Positions 27,514 to 37,377 of a DNA stretch of 64,000 bases are shown here, piece by piece. How positions within the stretch are numbered: the stretch's first letter is position 1; every line of letters starts with the position of its first letter. A program made the position numbers and the translations under genes. Source of the DNA: DASPWW01 sp963841715 (GTDB lineage Bacteria; Actinomycetota; Thermoleophilia; Solirubrobacterales; 70-9); assembly GCA_963841715.1 (NCBI GenBank), contig CAWJDP010000005.1:186001-250000 (forward strand), given 5' to 3'. The notes under the pieces are model-generated. The model ran no database searches. It worked only from the letters and a program-made list of their open reading frames with translations, and was not told the origin of the DNA.

Positions 27514-27517
<4 letters not shown>
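26633..27517 (+). CDS. uppP: Undecaprenyl-diphosphate phosphatase
   Basis: Dephosphorylates undecaprenyl diphosphate at the outer face of the membrane, regenerating the carrier used for peptidoglycan and exopolysaccharide. About 294 residues, multiple membrane helices. The two signature motifs are near-canonical: GIVQGPAELLPVSSSAHL (usual E-x-x-P-V-S-S-S-x-H) and PGVSRNGATLAAARWRR (usual G-x-S-R-S-G; the second Ser is Asn here). No ATG, GTG or TTG lies at the N-terminus; the best start is CTG 26633, overlapping the DedA stop as CTGA. Its own stop overlaps purM as GTGA. Confidence 0.88.
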
Positions 27518-28510
<993 letters not shown>

Positions 28511-29456
28511 GAGGTAGGGCTCGTCGAGGTCGCGCGGCGGAAGTGCTCGCGGAGCGACGGCGCCGACCCGAATCCCGCCCGGGTCGCGACGTCCTCGATC
28601 GGCAGCTCCGTGCTCTCGAGCAGCCGGCGCGCCTCGAGCACGCGCTGGTGGAGCAGCCAGCTCAGCGGCGTAGTTCCCGTCTCGTCGACGAAGCGGCGCG
28701 CGAACGTCCGCGGGCTGACGCCGGCGCGCCTCGCCATCGTCCCGACGTCGATCGGCTCGGCGAGATGATCGAGCGCCCAGTCGCGAACGGCCTGCAGCGA
28801 GCCGTCGTCGCACGGAAGCGGGCGGTCGATGAACTGGGCCTGACCTCCGTCGCGGTGAGGCGAGGCGACCATCGCGCGCGCGATCTCGGCGCCGATCTCC
28901 TCGCCGTAGTCGCGGCGGACGACGTGGAGGCAGAGGTCGATCCCCGCGCTCAGGCCGGCGGAGGTCAGGATCTGATCCTCGTCCACGTACAGCGCGTCGG
29001 GGTCGAGGTCGACGAGCGGGAACAGACGCGCAAAATCGTCGGCGAAGTGCCAGTGCGTCGTCGCGCGGCGACCGTCAAGCACGCCCGCGTAGCCGAGCGC
29101 GAAAGCGCCGGTGCAGATCGAGACGATGCGCGTGCCGTGATCGGCGGCGGCACGCAGCGCCTCGCAGACTCGGCCCGGGATCGGGTCGACGACGGCCCGG
29201 TAGCCCGGGACGACGATCGTGTCGGCGCGCTCGAGCGCGTCGAGGCCGGCGACGCCCTCGAGTGAGAAGCCGTTCAAGGTCCGCACCGAGCCGGCCCGCT
29301 CGGCGCAGGTCTCGAACGAGTACAGCGAGCGCCAGCCGAAGTCGCCGGCGACCGAGAACACCTGCGCCGCGGACGAGAGGTCGAAGGTGCCGACCTGGTC
29401 GAGGCAGAGGGCGACGACGCGGTGAGGCTGGGCTGGATCGCTTGCATCGCCCATGT

Positions 29457-29489
29457 GGCAGAAATCTAGCGTATATAGGCGTTTCTGCC
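29457..29489. promoter_or_regulatory. Inverted-repeat operator candidate between GlxA and PfpI genes
   Basis: Perfect 8-base arms GGCAGAAA and TTTCTGCC flank a 17-base AT-richer spacer containing GTATATAGG, which can serve as a -10 element. It is the only AT-rich stretch nearby and lies 3 bases upstream of the GlxA-type start codon and 39 bases before the PfpI start. Confidence 0.55.
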
Positions 29490-29527
29490 TCTTGCGGACG
29501 GGACGGCCGCGCGCGAGGATGCCCGTC

Positions 29528-30190
29528 ATGGACATGGAGATCGCAATCCTCCTCTTCGACCGGATCACCGCGCTGGACGCAGTCGGACCCTACGAAGCGC
29601 TGTCGAGGCTGCCGGGAGCCAGGGTGAGCTTTGTTGCGGCTGAGCCCGGCCCGAAGCGAACCGACACCGGCGCGCTGGCGCTGACCGCCGATCGCTCGAT
29701 CGACGAGGTCTCCGCGCCGGACGTGTTCATCGTCCCCGGCGGCGCGGGCAACCGCCCGATGCTGACCGACGAGCGGATTCTGAGCTGGATTCGCAGCGCC
29801 CACGAGACATCGCGCTGGACGACCTCTGTCTGCACCGGCTCGCTGGTGCTCGGCGCAGCGGGCGTGCTCGAAGGCAAGCGCGCGACCAGCCACTGGATCT
29901 GGCGCGACTACCTGAGGGCGTTCGGCGCCGAGCCGAGCGGCCAGCGGGTGGTCGAGGACGGCAAGGTGATCACGGCCGCGGGAGTCTCGTCCGGGATCGA
30001 CATGGCGCTCCACATCGCCGCCCGCGCGGCCGACGACGAGACGGCCCAGGCGATCCAGCTCGCAATCGAGTACGACCCCGAGCCCCCGCACGACACCGGC
30101 TCGCCGGAGAAGGCGCCGAACGAGCTCGTCGAGCGCCTGCGCTATCGCGCCCGAAGCGACCCCACGCTCCAGGTCGACCTCCCGACCTAG
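29528..30190 (+). CDS. DJ-1/PfpI family protein
   Basis: 220-residue stand-alone DJ-1/PfpI protein. The Cys nucleophile lies in TTSVCTGSLVLGAAGVLEGK, followed by ATSHWIWRDYLRAFG, the same arrangement as in the regulator's sensor domain. Relatives include isonitrile hydratase, glyoxalase III and deglycase-like proteins; the activity here is not assignable. ATG 29528 (MDMEIAILLFD) is chosen because GAGG lies 8 bases upstream, whereas ATG 29519 abuts that GAGG. Confidence 0.82.
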   Translation: MDMEIAILLFDRITALDAVGPYEALSRLPGARVSFVAAEPGPKRTDTGALALTADRSIDEVSAPDVFIVPGGAGNRPMLTDERILSWIRSAHETSRWTTSVCTGSLVLGAAGVLEGKRATSHWIWRDYLRAFGAEPSGQRVVEDGKVITAAGVSSGIDMALHIAARAADDETAQAIQLAIEYDPEPPHDTGSPEKAPNELVERLRYRARSDPTLQVDLPT

Positions 30191-30286
30191 CGGGCACCAG
30201 GAGCTTTGATCTCAACCGCCTCGGTCTCCCGAGGTGCGACTGACAGACCAAACCATCAACCAACCCAAGCAAAGGAGCAACGACAA

Positions 30287-30583
30287 ATGGACCTGTACGC
30301 GATTCGACGCAGCAGCGCGTGGGCTTCCGCCAACGAGGCCGCGCGTGTCGGCGCCCTCGCGAAGGAGATCGCCGACGACGAGTTCTCGGGGGACATCGCC
30401 TGGATCCGCAGCTACGTGCTCATCGAGGAGGACGGCAGCGTGGGCAGCATCTGCATCTACCAGGCGACCAGCCCGGAGGCGGTCCGCGAGCACGCGCGCC
30501 GCGTCGGGATGCCCGCCGACGAGATCACGCCCGTCGCCGAGACGATCGTGGTCCGCCCGGATCCCGTCAAGGAGCCCGCTTAG
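30287..30583 (+). CDS. DUF4242 (SCO4226-like) small protein
   Basis: 98 residues, no membrane segment. The family's ferredoxin-like core is visible: MDLYAIRRSSAWAS, IAWIRSYVLIEEDGSVGSIC and IYQATSPEAVREHARRVGMP. A Streptomyces member binds nickel; the metal and role here are unknown. A strong ribosome-binding site AAAGGAG stands 9 bases before ATG 30287, suggesting high expression. The stop overlaps that of the convergent DsbA-like gene by 4 bases. Confidence 0.8.
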   Translation: MDLYAIRRSSAWASANEAARVGALAKEIADDEFSGDIAWIRSYVLIEEDGSVGSICIYQATSPEAVREHARRVGMPADEITPVAETIVVRPDPVKEPA

Positions 30584-31458
30584 GCGAGCTCCCAGATCGT
30601 CCCGCCCGCGACCGTGCTCGGTCGTAGCCTCCAGTCGCGCGCAGCGGCCCACAGCTCGGCCTCGACCGGCGGTCGCGGGCGGTCGGCGATCACCTCGACC
30701 TCCTTCGTCGTCACGCGTCCAAAGCGCTCGATGACACCGATCGGGTCGGGGGGCCGCTCGTTGGCGAGCTCGGCCCCCGCGGCCAGCGCCGCCGCACGAT
30801 AGTCGTCGTACGGTCGCGTACCCCAGACCGCGTGGCGGTCGCCGTCCTCGCCGGTGAACACCGCGGAGGGGAACGCGACTCGCTCGTGGCCCTCGCTGCG
30901 CCTCACGGCCCCCGCCTCGCGCGCCTCGTCCGGAGGGTTCCGCACCTCCTCGAGGTCGGCGGCGAACGCCTCGATGATCGCGTTCGAGGAGACGTCGATC
31001 CGGAAGCGCTCGACGTCGAGTCCCGCAGTCCCCGCCTCGGCCACCAGCGCCTCGAGGTGGTCGAGCTTGCGGCGCTCGAGCATCAGCCCCTCGCGGATCC
31101 GGCGCAGGTAGCGGTAGGCCGCGTCCGGACCCTGTTCGGCCGCCGCCTTCACGGCCTGGCACGCCGGATAGGTGGAGGAGATCGGGTTCTGGGTCCACAG
31201 CCGGGCGTCGATCGGCATCTCGACCCTGGCGCCGACGTCGATCCAGTGCGCCATCAGATCGGCGAAGCAGTCGGCCCCGGAGCCGATGTCGCCGTCCTCG
31301 TCGCGATATTCGGAGCCGTAGCGGCGCGCGAGCCCGCCCATCACCCACGTGTTCTCGAGACCGTCGCCGAACTCCCACATCAGCCGCCGCAGCTTCGGCT
31401 CGGCGCCCCATGACCACGAGCAGGCAGGATCCGTGTAGTTGCGCACGTTTACCGTCAT
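30580..31458 (-). CDS. DsbA-family thioredoxin-fold protein
   Basis: 292 residues related to the FrnE/YjbH branch of DsbA-like proteins. The active-site region reads YTDPACSWSWGAEPKLRRL, so the usual Cys-x-x-Cys has only the first Cys, as in YjbH-type adaptors (DPxCSWCW). No signal peptide is visible when ATG 31458 is used. FPSAVFTGEDGDRHAVWGTR corresponds to the cis-Pro loop region. It may act as a cytoplasmic isomerase or adaptor in redox stress; that is inference. Confidence 0.72.
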   Translation of the reverse strand: MTVNVRNYTDPACSWSWGAEPKLRRLMWEFGDGLENTWVMGGLARRYGSEYRDEDGDIGSGADCFADLMAHWIDVGARVEMPIDARLWTQNPISSTYPACQAVKAAAEQGPDAAYRYLRRIREGLMLERRKLDHLEALVAEAGTAGLDVERFRIDVSSNAIIEAFAADLEEVRNPPDEAREAGAVRRSEGHERVAFPSAVFTGEDGDRHAVWGTRPYDDYRAAALAAGAELANERPPDPIGVIERFGRVTTKEVEVIADRPRPPVEAELWAAARDWRLRPSTVAGGTIWELA

Positions 31459-31559
31459 CGCGGGAGACAGCGCCCGCAGCGCCGGGCGCGCAGCGGGGTT
31501 GCGTGTGAAATGTCGAAAATAGCGGGCAGCATGCGCAGCACCAACATCAGCAGGGCAGC

Positions 31560-33047
31560 GTGGAATCAAGATCCGTAATCGGAACCGTCCTCTCGGGCCG
31601 CTACCGGCTCGACTCGAAGCTCGGCAGCGGGGGGATGTCGACGGTCTATCTCGCCGAGGACGAGACGCTCGAGCGCCAGGTCGCGGTCAAGGTCATGCAC
31701 CGCGAGATCTCCGACCAGCCGGCGCAGATCGAGCGCTTTCGCCGCGAGGCTCGCGCCGTTGCCCAGCTCTCGCATCCGAACATCGTCGCGGTGATCGACG
31801 CCGGCGAGGACGGGGGCTACCCGTACATCGTCTTCGAGTACGTCGAGGGCGAGACCCTGAAGCAGCGCATCGACCGGCTCGGACGCCTGCGGCTCGACGA
31901 GGCGGCGGCCTACACGATCGAGGTCGGGCGCGGACTCGGCGCCGCGCACGCGCGGCGCCTCGTTCACCGCGACGTCAAGCCACAGAACGTGCTCATCGAC
32001 CCCGAGGGGCGCGCGAAGGTGACCGACTTCGGGATCGCGCGCGGGATCGACGCCAAGGGCCTGACCGCGACCGGACGCGTGCTCGGGACGACCGACTACG
32101 TCTCCCCCGAGCAGGCGATGGGGCATCAGATCGACGCGCGCTCGGACATCTACTCGCTCGGCGTCGTCCTCTTCGAGATGCTCACCGGCGACGTGCCGTT
32201 CGAGGCCGAGACCCAGATCGGGGTCGCGATGAAGCACGTCAACGAGCCGATGCCCGACGTCGAGGGGCGCCGCCCGGACGTCTCCGCCGCCCTCGCGGCG
32301 GTCGTCGAGACCTCGACCGCCAAGAACCCCGACCAGCGCTACCCGGGAATCCCGGCGATGCTGCGCGACCTCGAGGCGGCGCTCGAGGTCGAGGTTGCGC
32401 GTGCGGGATCCTCGACCGGCGAGGTGACGAACGTCCTCGACTCGGTCCCGCCGCCGCGGCGGAAGCTGTTCACGCGCCGGCGAATCTCGTGGGCCGGTGT
32501 CCTGCTCGTGCTCGCCGCCGGCGCCGCTGCCGCCGCGATCGCGGGCGTGTTCGGCGGCGGCGGCTCGGCCCCCGCCCCAGCCGCGGCCGGAAAGGCGGTG
32601 CGGGTGACGAGCGCCGGCGACTTCGACCCTGTCTCGTCGGGAGGCGACGGCGACGAGCACAGCGCCGACGTCAAGCTCGCGGTCGACGGGAACCCCGGCA
32701 CCTCGTGGTCGACCGAGTCGTATGTGACCGGCCCGACGCTCGAGCCGGCGAAGCCCGGGGTCGGCCTCTACGTCGACGCCGGGAAGCCGGTCCAGGCGAA
32801 GGCGATCGACATCCGCACCCCGGAGGCGGGATGGACGGCCGAGATCTACGCGGCGTCGAGCGGACCGCCGTCGACCCTCGACGGGTGGGGGGAGCCGATC
32901 GGGAAGGCCTCGATCACGAAGACGCACCAGGCGATTTCGGTCAAGCCGGCGCAGCCGGAGCGCTACTACCTGATCTGGATTACGAGCCTCGCCGGCTCGA
33001 GCGGCCACTACAGCACCGAGATCTCCGAAGTACGCCTTGTGACCTAG
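31560..33047 (+). CDS. Membrane Ser/Thr protein kinase with discoidin-like ectodomain
   Basis: 495 residues. The kinase domain (about 10-275) is complete: GSGGMSTVYLAED, VAVKVM with the ATP Lys, HRDVKPQN, DFG, the SPEQAMG version of APE, and DARSDIYSLGVVLFEMLTG. A membrane helix near 318-340 follows. The outside part (about 355-495) resembles a discoidin/F5-8C-like carbohydrate-binding fold (KLAVDGNPGTSWSTESY, VQAKAIDIRTPEAGW, YYLIWITSL), as in the ectodomain of mycobacterial MviN. Start GTG 31560. It faces the Ddl/PknB/PbpA operon, so it may sense wall polymers. Confidence 0.85.
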   Translation: MESRSVIGTVLSGRYRLDSKLGSGGMSTVYLAEDETLERQVAVKVMHREISDQPAQIERFRREARAVAQLSHPNIVAVIDAGEDGGYPYIVFEYVEGETLKQRIDRLGRLRLDEAAAYTIEVGRGLGAAHARRLVHRDVKPQNVLIDPEGRAKVTDFGIARGIDAKGLTATGRVLGTTDYVSPEQAMGHQIDARSDIYSLGVVLFEMLTGDVPFEAETQIGVAMKHVNEPMPDVEGRRPDVSAALAAVVETSTAKNPDQRYPGIPAMLRDLEAALEVEVARAGSSTGEVTNVLDSVPPPRRKLFTRRRISWAGVLLVLAAGAAAAAIAGVFGGGGSAPAPAAAGKAVRVTSAGDFDPVSSGGDGDEHSADVKLAVDGNPGTSWSTESYVTGPTLEPAKPGVGLYVDAGKPVQAKAIDIRTPEAGWTAEIYAASSGPPSTLDGWGEPIGKASITKTHQAISVKPAQPERYYLIWITSLAGSSGHYSTEISEVRLVT

Positions 33048-34012
33048 AACTGATACGAGCGCTCGCGCTCGTGACGCTCCAGGCCAAGCCGCGCGAGCCG
33101 GTCGCAGATCTCGGGATAGCTCATCCCGCTCGCCTCGAAAAGCTTTGCGAACACGCTCGTGTCGGTGAACCCGGGGATCGTGTTGATCTCGTTGACGAGG
33201 ACGTCACCGGCGTCAGTGACGAAGAAGTCGCAGCGCGCCAGCCCCGAGCACCCGCAGGCCGCGTACACCGTCGCGGCGAGCTCGCGAACGCGGTCGCGCT
33301 GCGCTTCGTCGATCCGCGCCGGAACGATCAGGTCCATCCCCCCCTCGCTGTACTTCGCCTCGTAGTCGTACCAGTCGGCGTGCGCGTCGATCTCGCCCGG
33401 GACCGAGGTCTGGGGCTGTTCGTTGCCGATCACCGAGCACTCGACCTCCTTGCCGCCGCCGTGGGCCTCGACGATCACGCGCGGGTCGTGCCGCGCTGCG
33501 AGCTCGACCGCCTCGTCGAGCTCGCGCTCCGGCGAGCCCACCTTTGAGATCCCCACGCTCGAGCCGAGCCGCGACGGCTTCACCCACACGGGGCTCCCCA
33601 GCTCCTCAACCCTCTCGCGCCAACCCGGCTCGTCGATGCCCCGGAACGCGACCTGCGGAATCCCATGGAAGGCCAGCAGGCGCTTGAATGTGAGCTTGTC
33701 CATGCACAGCGCCGCGGCGAGCACGCCGGGCCCCGCGTAGGGGACGTCGAGGCACTCGAGCAGCCCCTGCACGCTCCCGTCCTCACCGAACGGCCCGTGG
33801 AGGACGGGGAACGCGACGTCGGCACCGACGAGGCCCCGCCCGGCTTGGAGCTCGACCTCGTGGTCGTCGAGAGTCCAGCGTCCGTCGCGCTCGATCCGGA
33901 TCGCGACGACCTCGTGTCCGGCCTGCTCGAGGCCCGCGGCGACCGAGGCGCCTGAGCGAACCGAGACTTCATGCTCGCTCGAGCGCCCCCCACTGAGCAC
34001 GGCAATGCGCAT
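33044..34012 (-). CDS. ddl: D-alanine--D-alanine ligase
   Basis: Makes the D-Ala-D-Ala dipeptide for peptidoglycan stem peptides in the cytoplasm. 322 residues, normal length. N-terminal VLSGGRSSEHEVSVRSGASV and FPVLHGPFGEDGSVQG, then the ATP-grasp domain with WVKPSRLGSSVGISKV, and the metal site DFFVTDAGDVLVNEINTIPG. Last gene of the minus-strand kinase operon, 19 bases after pknB; linkage to PknB and PbpA is functionally coherent. Its stop overlaps that of the convergent kinase by 4 bases. Confidence 0.94.
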   Translation of the reverse strand: MRIAVLSGGRSSEHEVSVRSGASVAAGLEQAGHEVVAIRIERDGRWTLDDHEVELQAGRGLVGADVAFPVLHGPFGEDGSVQGLLECLDVPYAGPGVLAAALCMDKLTFKRLLAFHGIPQVAFRGIDEPGWRERVEELGSPVWVKPSRLGSSVGISKVGSPERELDEAVELAARHDPRVIVEAHGGGKEVECSVIGNEQPQTSVPGEIDAHADWYDYEAKYSEGGMDLIVPARIDEAQRDRVRELAATVYAACGCSGLARCDFFVTDAGDVLVNEINTIPGFTDTSVFAKLFEASGMSYPEICDRLARLGLERHERERSYQF

Positions 34013-34031
34013 CAGAGCGCGCGGCCCGGCG

Positions 34032-35882
34032 TCACGGGATCGTCGACGACGAGAGCTTGCCGACCGTGATCGTCACCCGGTCGCCCGCGCGCAGGCGCGT
34101 TCCGGCGGGCGGCAGCTCGTCGATCACCTTGCCGTCCTGCGTCTGGTCGGTGGTCTGCGAATGGGTGATCTTTACGCTCAGGCCCTGGCTCTGAAGCACC
34201 CTGACCGCCGAGGACTCGTTGCGGCCGGTGACGTCCTTGACGACAATCGAGCCGGCGCCGGTCGAGACGACGATCGTCACCGTGCTGTGCTTCTTCACGC
34301 TCGACCCGGCCGTCGGGTCCTGCTCGATCACCTGTCCCTCCGGCCGATCGGAGTTCTTGCTGTCGGTGTTGACGATCAAGCCCGAGCGCTCGAGCTGCGA
34401 CTGCGCCACCTCCTGGTCCTCGCCGACGACCGACGGCATCCGGACCAGATTTGCTCCCATGGAGATGAACAGGGTCACCGTCGATCCTCCGGAGACCGTC
34501 TCGCCGGTGCCCGGATCGGTGCCGATCGCGTCGCCCTTCGCGACGCCGGTGGAGAAGCGTTGCTGGATCTTGACCTCGAGGCCGATCTTCTTCAGCTTCT
34601 TGGTCGCCGCCTTCTGCGACAGGCCGTCGACGCCGGGCACCTTCACCCGCCCCGGGCCGGAGCTCACCGTCAGGGTCACGGTTGAGCCCTCGTCGGCCGT
34701 GCTCGCCGCGGTCGGGTCCTGCTCGATCACCAGGCCCTTCGGCGAGTCGCTCGGGAACGCCTTCGTCGCGACGTCGAATCCCTTCGCGCGCAGCACCTCC
34801 ATGGCCGCCGTTTCGGTGCTCCCGGTCACGTCGGGGACGGTGAGCTGGTCCGGCTGCGTGAGCTTGTGGATCCCGAACGCGAGCAGGGCGGCGAGCAGGA
34901 TCGCGGTCACGATCCACGGCCAGCGCCTGCCCTTCTTGCGCGTCGGCCTCTCGTCCGGCGGGCCGGAATAGGTCCCCTCGTCGGCCGCCGCCGGAGTTGA
35001 CGTCGGAAGCGGGACGACGGCAGGGCCGAACACCGCCGTGTCGCCGAGCGGGACGGAGTCGGGGTCGGCCTCCGCGGCGTCGAGCGCGGCGAGGAACTGA
35101 TCCGCGCTCACGTACCGGTTCGCAGGGTCCTTGGCGAGCGCACGAAGGACGACGGCATCGAGGGCGCGCGGTACGGCGGGGTTGAACTGGCTCGGCGGTA
35201 CGGGAGCCTCGGAGACCTGCTTCATCGCCACCGCGACGGCGCTGTCGCCGGAGAACGGGACGCGGCCCGTCAGCGCCTCGTAGAGCATGACGCCGATCGA
35301 GTACAGATCCGAGGCCTCCGTCACCGAGAGGCCCTGGGCCTGCTCCGGCGAGAGGTACTGCGCGGTCCCCATCACCGAGCCCGCCTGAGTGATCTCCGAC
35401 ACACCGGCGCGGGCGATCCCGAAGTCGGCGACAGCGGCGCGACCGTCCTTGTCGATCAGCACGTTGGCCGGCTTCAGGTCGCGGTGGATGATCCCGTTCT
35501 CGTGGGCGTGCTTCGCCGCCCCGAGCACCTGGCGGATGATCTCGATCGCCTCGTCGACGCTCAGCCCGCGGTCGATCAGCTCCTTGAGCGAGGAGCCCTC
35601 GACGTACTCCATCGCGATGTAGTAGGTGCCGTCGAACTGGCCGCGGTCGAAGATGTTGACGACGTTGGGATGACGCAGCCCGGCGGCGGACTGGGCCTCG
35701 CGGCGGAAGCGCTCGATGAACTCCTCGTCCTGCGCGAAGCGCTCGTTCAGCACCTTGAGCGCAACCGGCCGCGCGAGCTGCGTGTCCTCCGCGCACCACA
35801 CGTCGGCCATCCCGCCGGAGCCGATCCGGTGCAGGAGCCGGTAGCGCCCGTCGACGATCGTGTTCTCGGCCAGAAGCGTCAT
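34032..35882 (-). CDS. pknB: PASTA-domain Ser/Thr protein kinase
   Basis: Sensor kinase controlling growth and wall synthesis; 616 residues. Kinase domain about 12-275 (IGSGGMADVWCAEDTQL, VALKVL, HRDLKPANVL, DFGIAR), juxtamembrane basic stretch KKGRRWP, one membrane helix near 325-345, and four PASTA repeats (first VPDVTGSTETAAMEVLRAKG, last VVKDVTGRNESSAVRVLQSQ) that bind muropeptides or lipid II. ATG 35882 lies in a 15-base imperfect tandem repeat. Downstream of pbpA by 34 bases and upstream of ddl. Confidence 0.95.
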   Translation of the reverse strand: MTLLAENTIVDGRYRLLHRIGSGGMADVWCAEDTQLARPVALKVLNERFAQDEEFIERFRREAQSAAGLRHPNVVNIFDRGQFDGTYYIAMEYVEGSSLKELIDRGLSVDEAIEIIRQVLGAAKHAHENGIIHRDLKPANVLIDKDGRAAVADFGIARAGVSEITQAGSVMGTAQYLSPEQAQGLSVTEASDLYSIGVMLYEALTGRVPFSGDSAVAVAMKQVSEAPVPPSQFNPAVPRALDAVVLRALAKDPANRYVSADQFLAALDAAEADPDSVPLGDTAVFGPAVVPLPTSTPAAADEGTYSGPPDERPTRKKGRRWPWIVTAILLAALLAFGIHKLTQPDQLTVPDVTGSTETAAMEVLRAKGFDVATKAFPSDSPKGLVIEQDPTAASTADEGSTVTLTVSSGPGRVKVPGVDGLSQKAATKKLKKIGLEVKIQQRFSTGVAKGDAIGTDPGTGETVSGGSTVTLFISMGANLVRMPSVVGEDQEVAQSQLERSGLIVNTDSKNSDRPEGQVIEQDPTAGSSVKKHSTVTIVVSTGAGSIVVKDVTGRNESSAVRVLQSQGLSVKITHSQTTDQTQDGKVIDELPPAGTRLRAGDRVTITVGKLSSSTIP

Positions 35883-35930
35883 TGGGTCATCGGTCAGTGG
35901 GTGATTGGCTCAGAGGTCATTGGTTCAGCA
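35878..35930. repeat. Imperfect 15-base tandem repeat at the pbpA/pknB junction
   Basis: Plus-strand units GTCATCGGTCAGTGG, GTGATTGGCTCAGAG and GTCATTGGTTCAGCA, preceded by an extra GTCATTGG; internally an 8+7 alternation. It contains both the pbpA stop and the pknB start codon and is less GC-rich than its surroundings. Confidence 0.65.
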
Positions 35931-37377
35931 GCACGTCCATGACATCGGTCGCGATCGGGCCCGCGGTGTCGCCGCCGAAGCACCCGTTGCAGCGCTCGAC
36001 GGTGGCGGCGACGACGATCTTCGGCGCGTCCGCAGGCGCGAAGCCTATGAACCACGCCTGGTTGAGCCCCGTGTCGGGATCGATCTCCGCCGTCCCCGTC
36101 TTCCCCGCCAGCGTCGCGCCTTGGACCGAGAGTCCCGCGGCGGTTCCCTCCTGCGCGACCTTGGTCATCATCCCCGCGACGGTGTGCGCCGTCTGCTCGC
36201 TCATCACGTCCGACTGCTCGCTCGGGCTGAGCTCGCTCGTTACGCGGCCGTCGGCGTCGGTGACCCTCTGGATCAGGGTCGGCTTCTCGAGGTGGCCCTT
36301 GTTCGCGACCGCGGAGGCGACCATCGCCATCTGCAACGCCGTCGCCAGGTCCTGGCCCTCGGCGCCGCCCTGGCCGATCGCCACGCGGCCGGCGTCGAAG
36401 CCCGAGGTCACGAGGTGGTGGGCCGCGTTGTACGCGCCGCTCGGCGCGATCTCGTCCGACGGGAGCTCGATAGGCGGATCGGAGTAGAAGCCGAACCGCT
36501 TCATGTACTCGACCATCGTCGCGGTGCCGAGCTTTTCGCCGATCTGCGCCCAGTAGGTGTTGACCGAGTTCGTCAGCGCGGTGGTCATGTCGATGTTCCC
36601 GAAGTCCTCGCCGCCCGCGTTCTGAAGCGGGACGCCCGAGATCTTCACACCGGAGTCGCCGTTCAGAGTCGTGGATGTGTTGAACTGTCCCGAGTCGAGC
36701 GCCGCGGTCGCCGTCACGACCTTCATCGTCGACCCCGGCGGGTACACCGACTGCGTCGGGCGGTTCACGAGCGGCGAGCTCTTCTCCTGGTTCAGCTGCT
36801 TGAAGTTGGCCGGAACCCGGTTCGGGTCAAACGGGGGATCGCTGACCATGGCGCGGACCGCGCCGGTGCTCGGCTCCATCGCCACGACCGCGCCGCCCGT
36901 TCCGGGGACGGTGATCGCGTTCTGGAGGCTGGTCAGAGCCGTCTGCTGCGCCTGGTCGTTCAGCGTCAGGGTGATGTTGCTGCCCTCGGTCACGCGCCCC
37001 TCGAGCTGGTCGATGATCGATTTGAACTCGTTGTCGCGGCCGATCAGGACGTCGTTCTCAGAGCGCTCGAGCTCGGAGCTGCCGAACTCGACGTAGCTGT
37101 ACCCGACCGGATGCCCGAACAGGTCGCCCTGCGGGTAGTGGCGGACGAAGATTCGCTGGTTCCCGGTCCCCTGCGGCTGGCTGACAGCGACGAGGGTGCC
37201 GTCCTCGGTGCGGATCGATCCCCGCCTGATCTTCTGCGCCTCGATCAGCGCCCGACGGTTGTCGGGCTTCGCCCGAAGCTCGCTCGCGTCGAACACCGAC
37301 CAGTACGAGGTGAACCCGACAAGCAACGCGAGCAGCAGGATCACGAGCACGTACAGGCGCGTGATCGAGCGGTTCAC
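35917..37377 (-). CDS. pbpA: Penicillin-binding protein (class B transpeptidase)
   Basis: Cross-links peptidoglycan outside the membrane in partnership with RodA/FtsW. 486 residues: short cytoplasmic tail, one membrane helix (LYVLVILLLALLVGFTSYW), a pedestal region and the transpeptidase domain with SxxK in PPGSTMKVVTATAAL, SxN in SVNTYWAQIG and KTGTAEID. This matches actinobacterial PbpA in size and position. The start overlaps the upstream rodA stop by 4 bases. Confidence 0.94.
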   Translation of the reverse strand: MNRSITRLYVLVILLLALLVGFTSYWSVFDASELRAKPDNRRALIEAQKIRRGSIRTEDGTLVAVSQPQGTGNQRIFVRHYPQGDLFGHPVGYSYVEFGSSELERSENDVLIGRDNEFKSIIDQLEGRVTEGSNITLTLNDQAQQTALTSLQNAITVPGTGGAVVAMEPSTGAVRAMVSDPPFDPNRVPANFKQLNQEKSSPLVNRPTQSVYPPGSTMKVVTATAALDSGQFNTSTTLNGDSGVKISGVPLQNAGGEDFGNIDMTTALTNSVNTYWAQIGEKLGTATMVEYMKRFGFYSDPPIELPSDEIAPSGAYNAAHHLVTSGFDAGRVAIGQGGAEGQDLATALQMAMVASAVANKGHLEKPTLIQRVTDADGRVTSELSPSEQSDVMSEQTAHTVAGMMTKVAQEGTAAGLSVQGATLAGKTGTAEIDPDTGLNQAWFIGFAPADAPKIVVAATVERCNGCFGGDTAGPIATDVMDVLLNQ

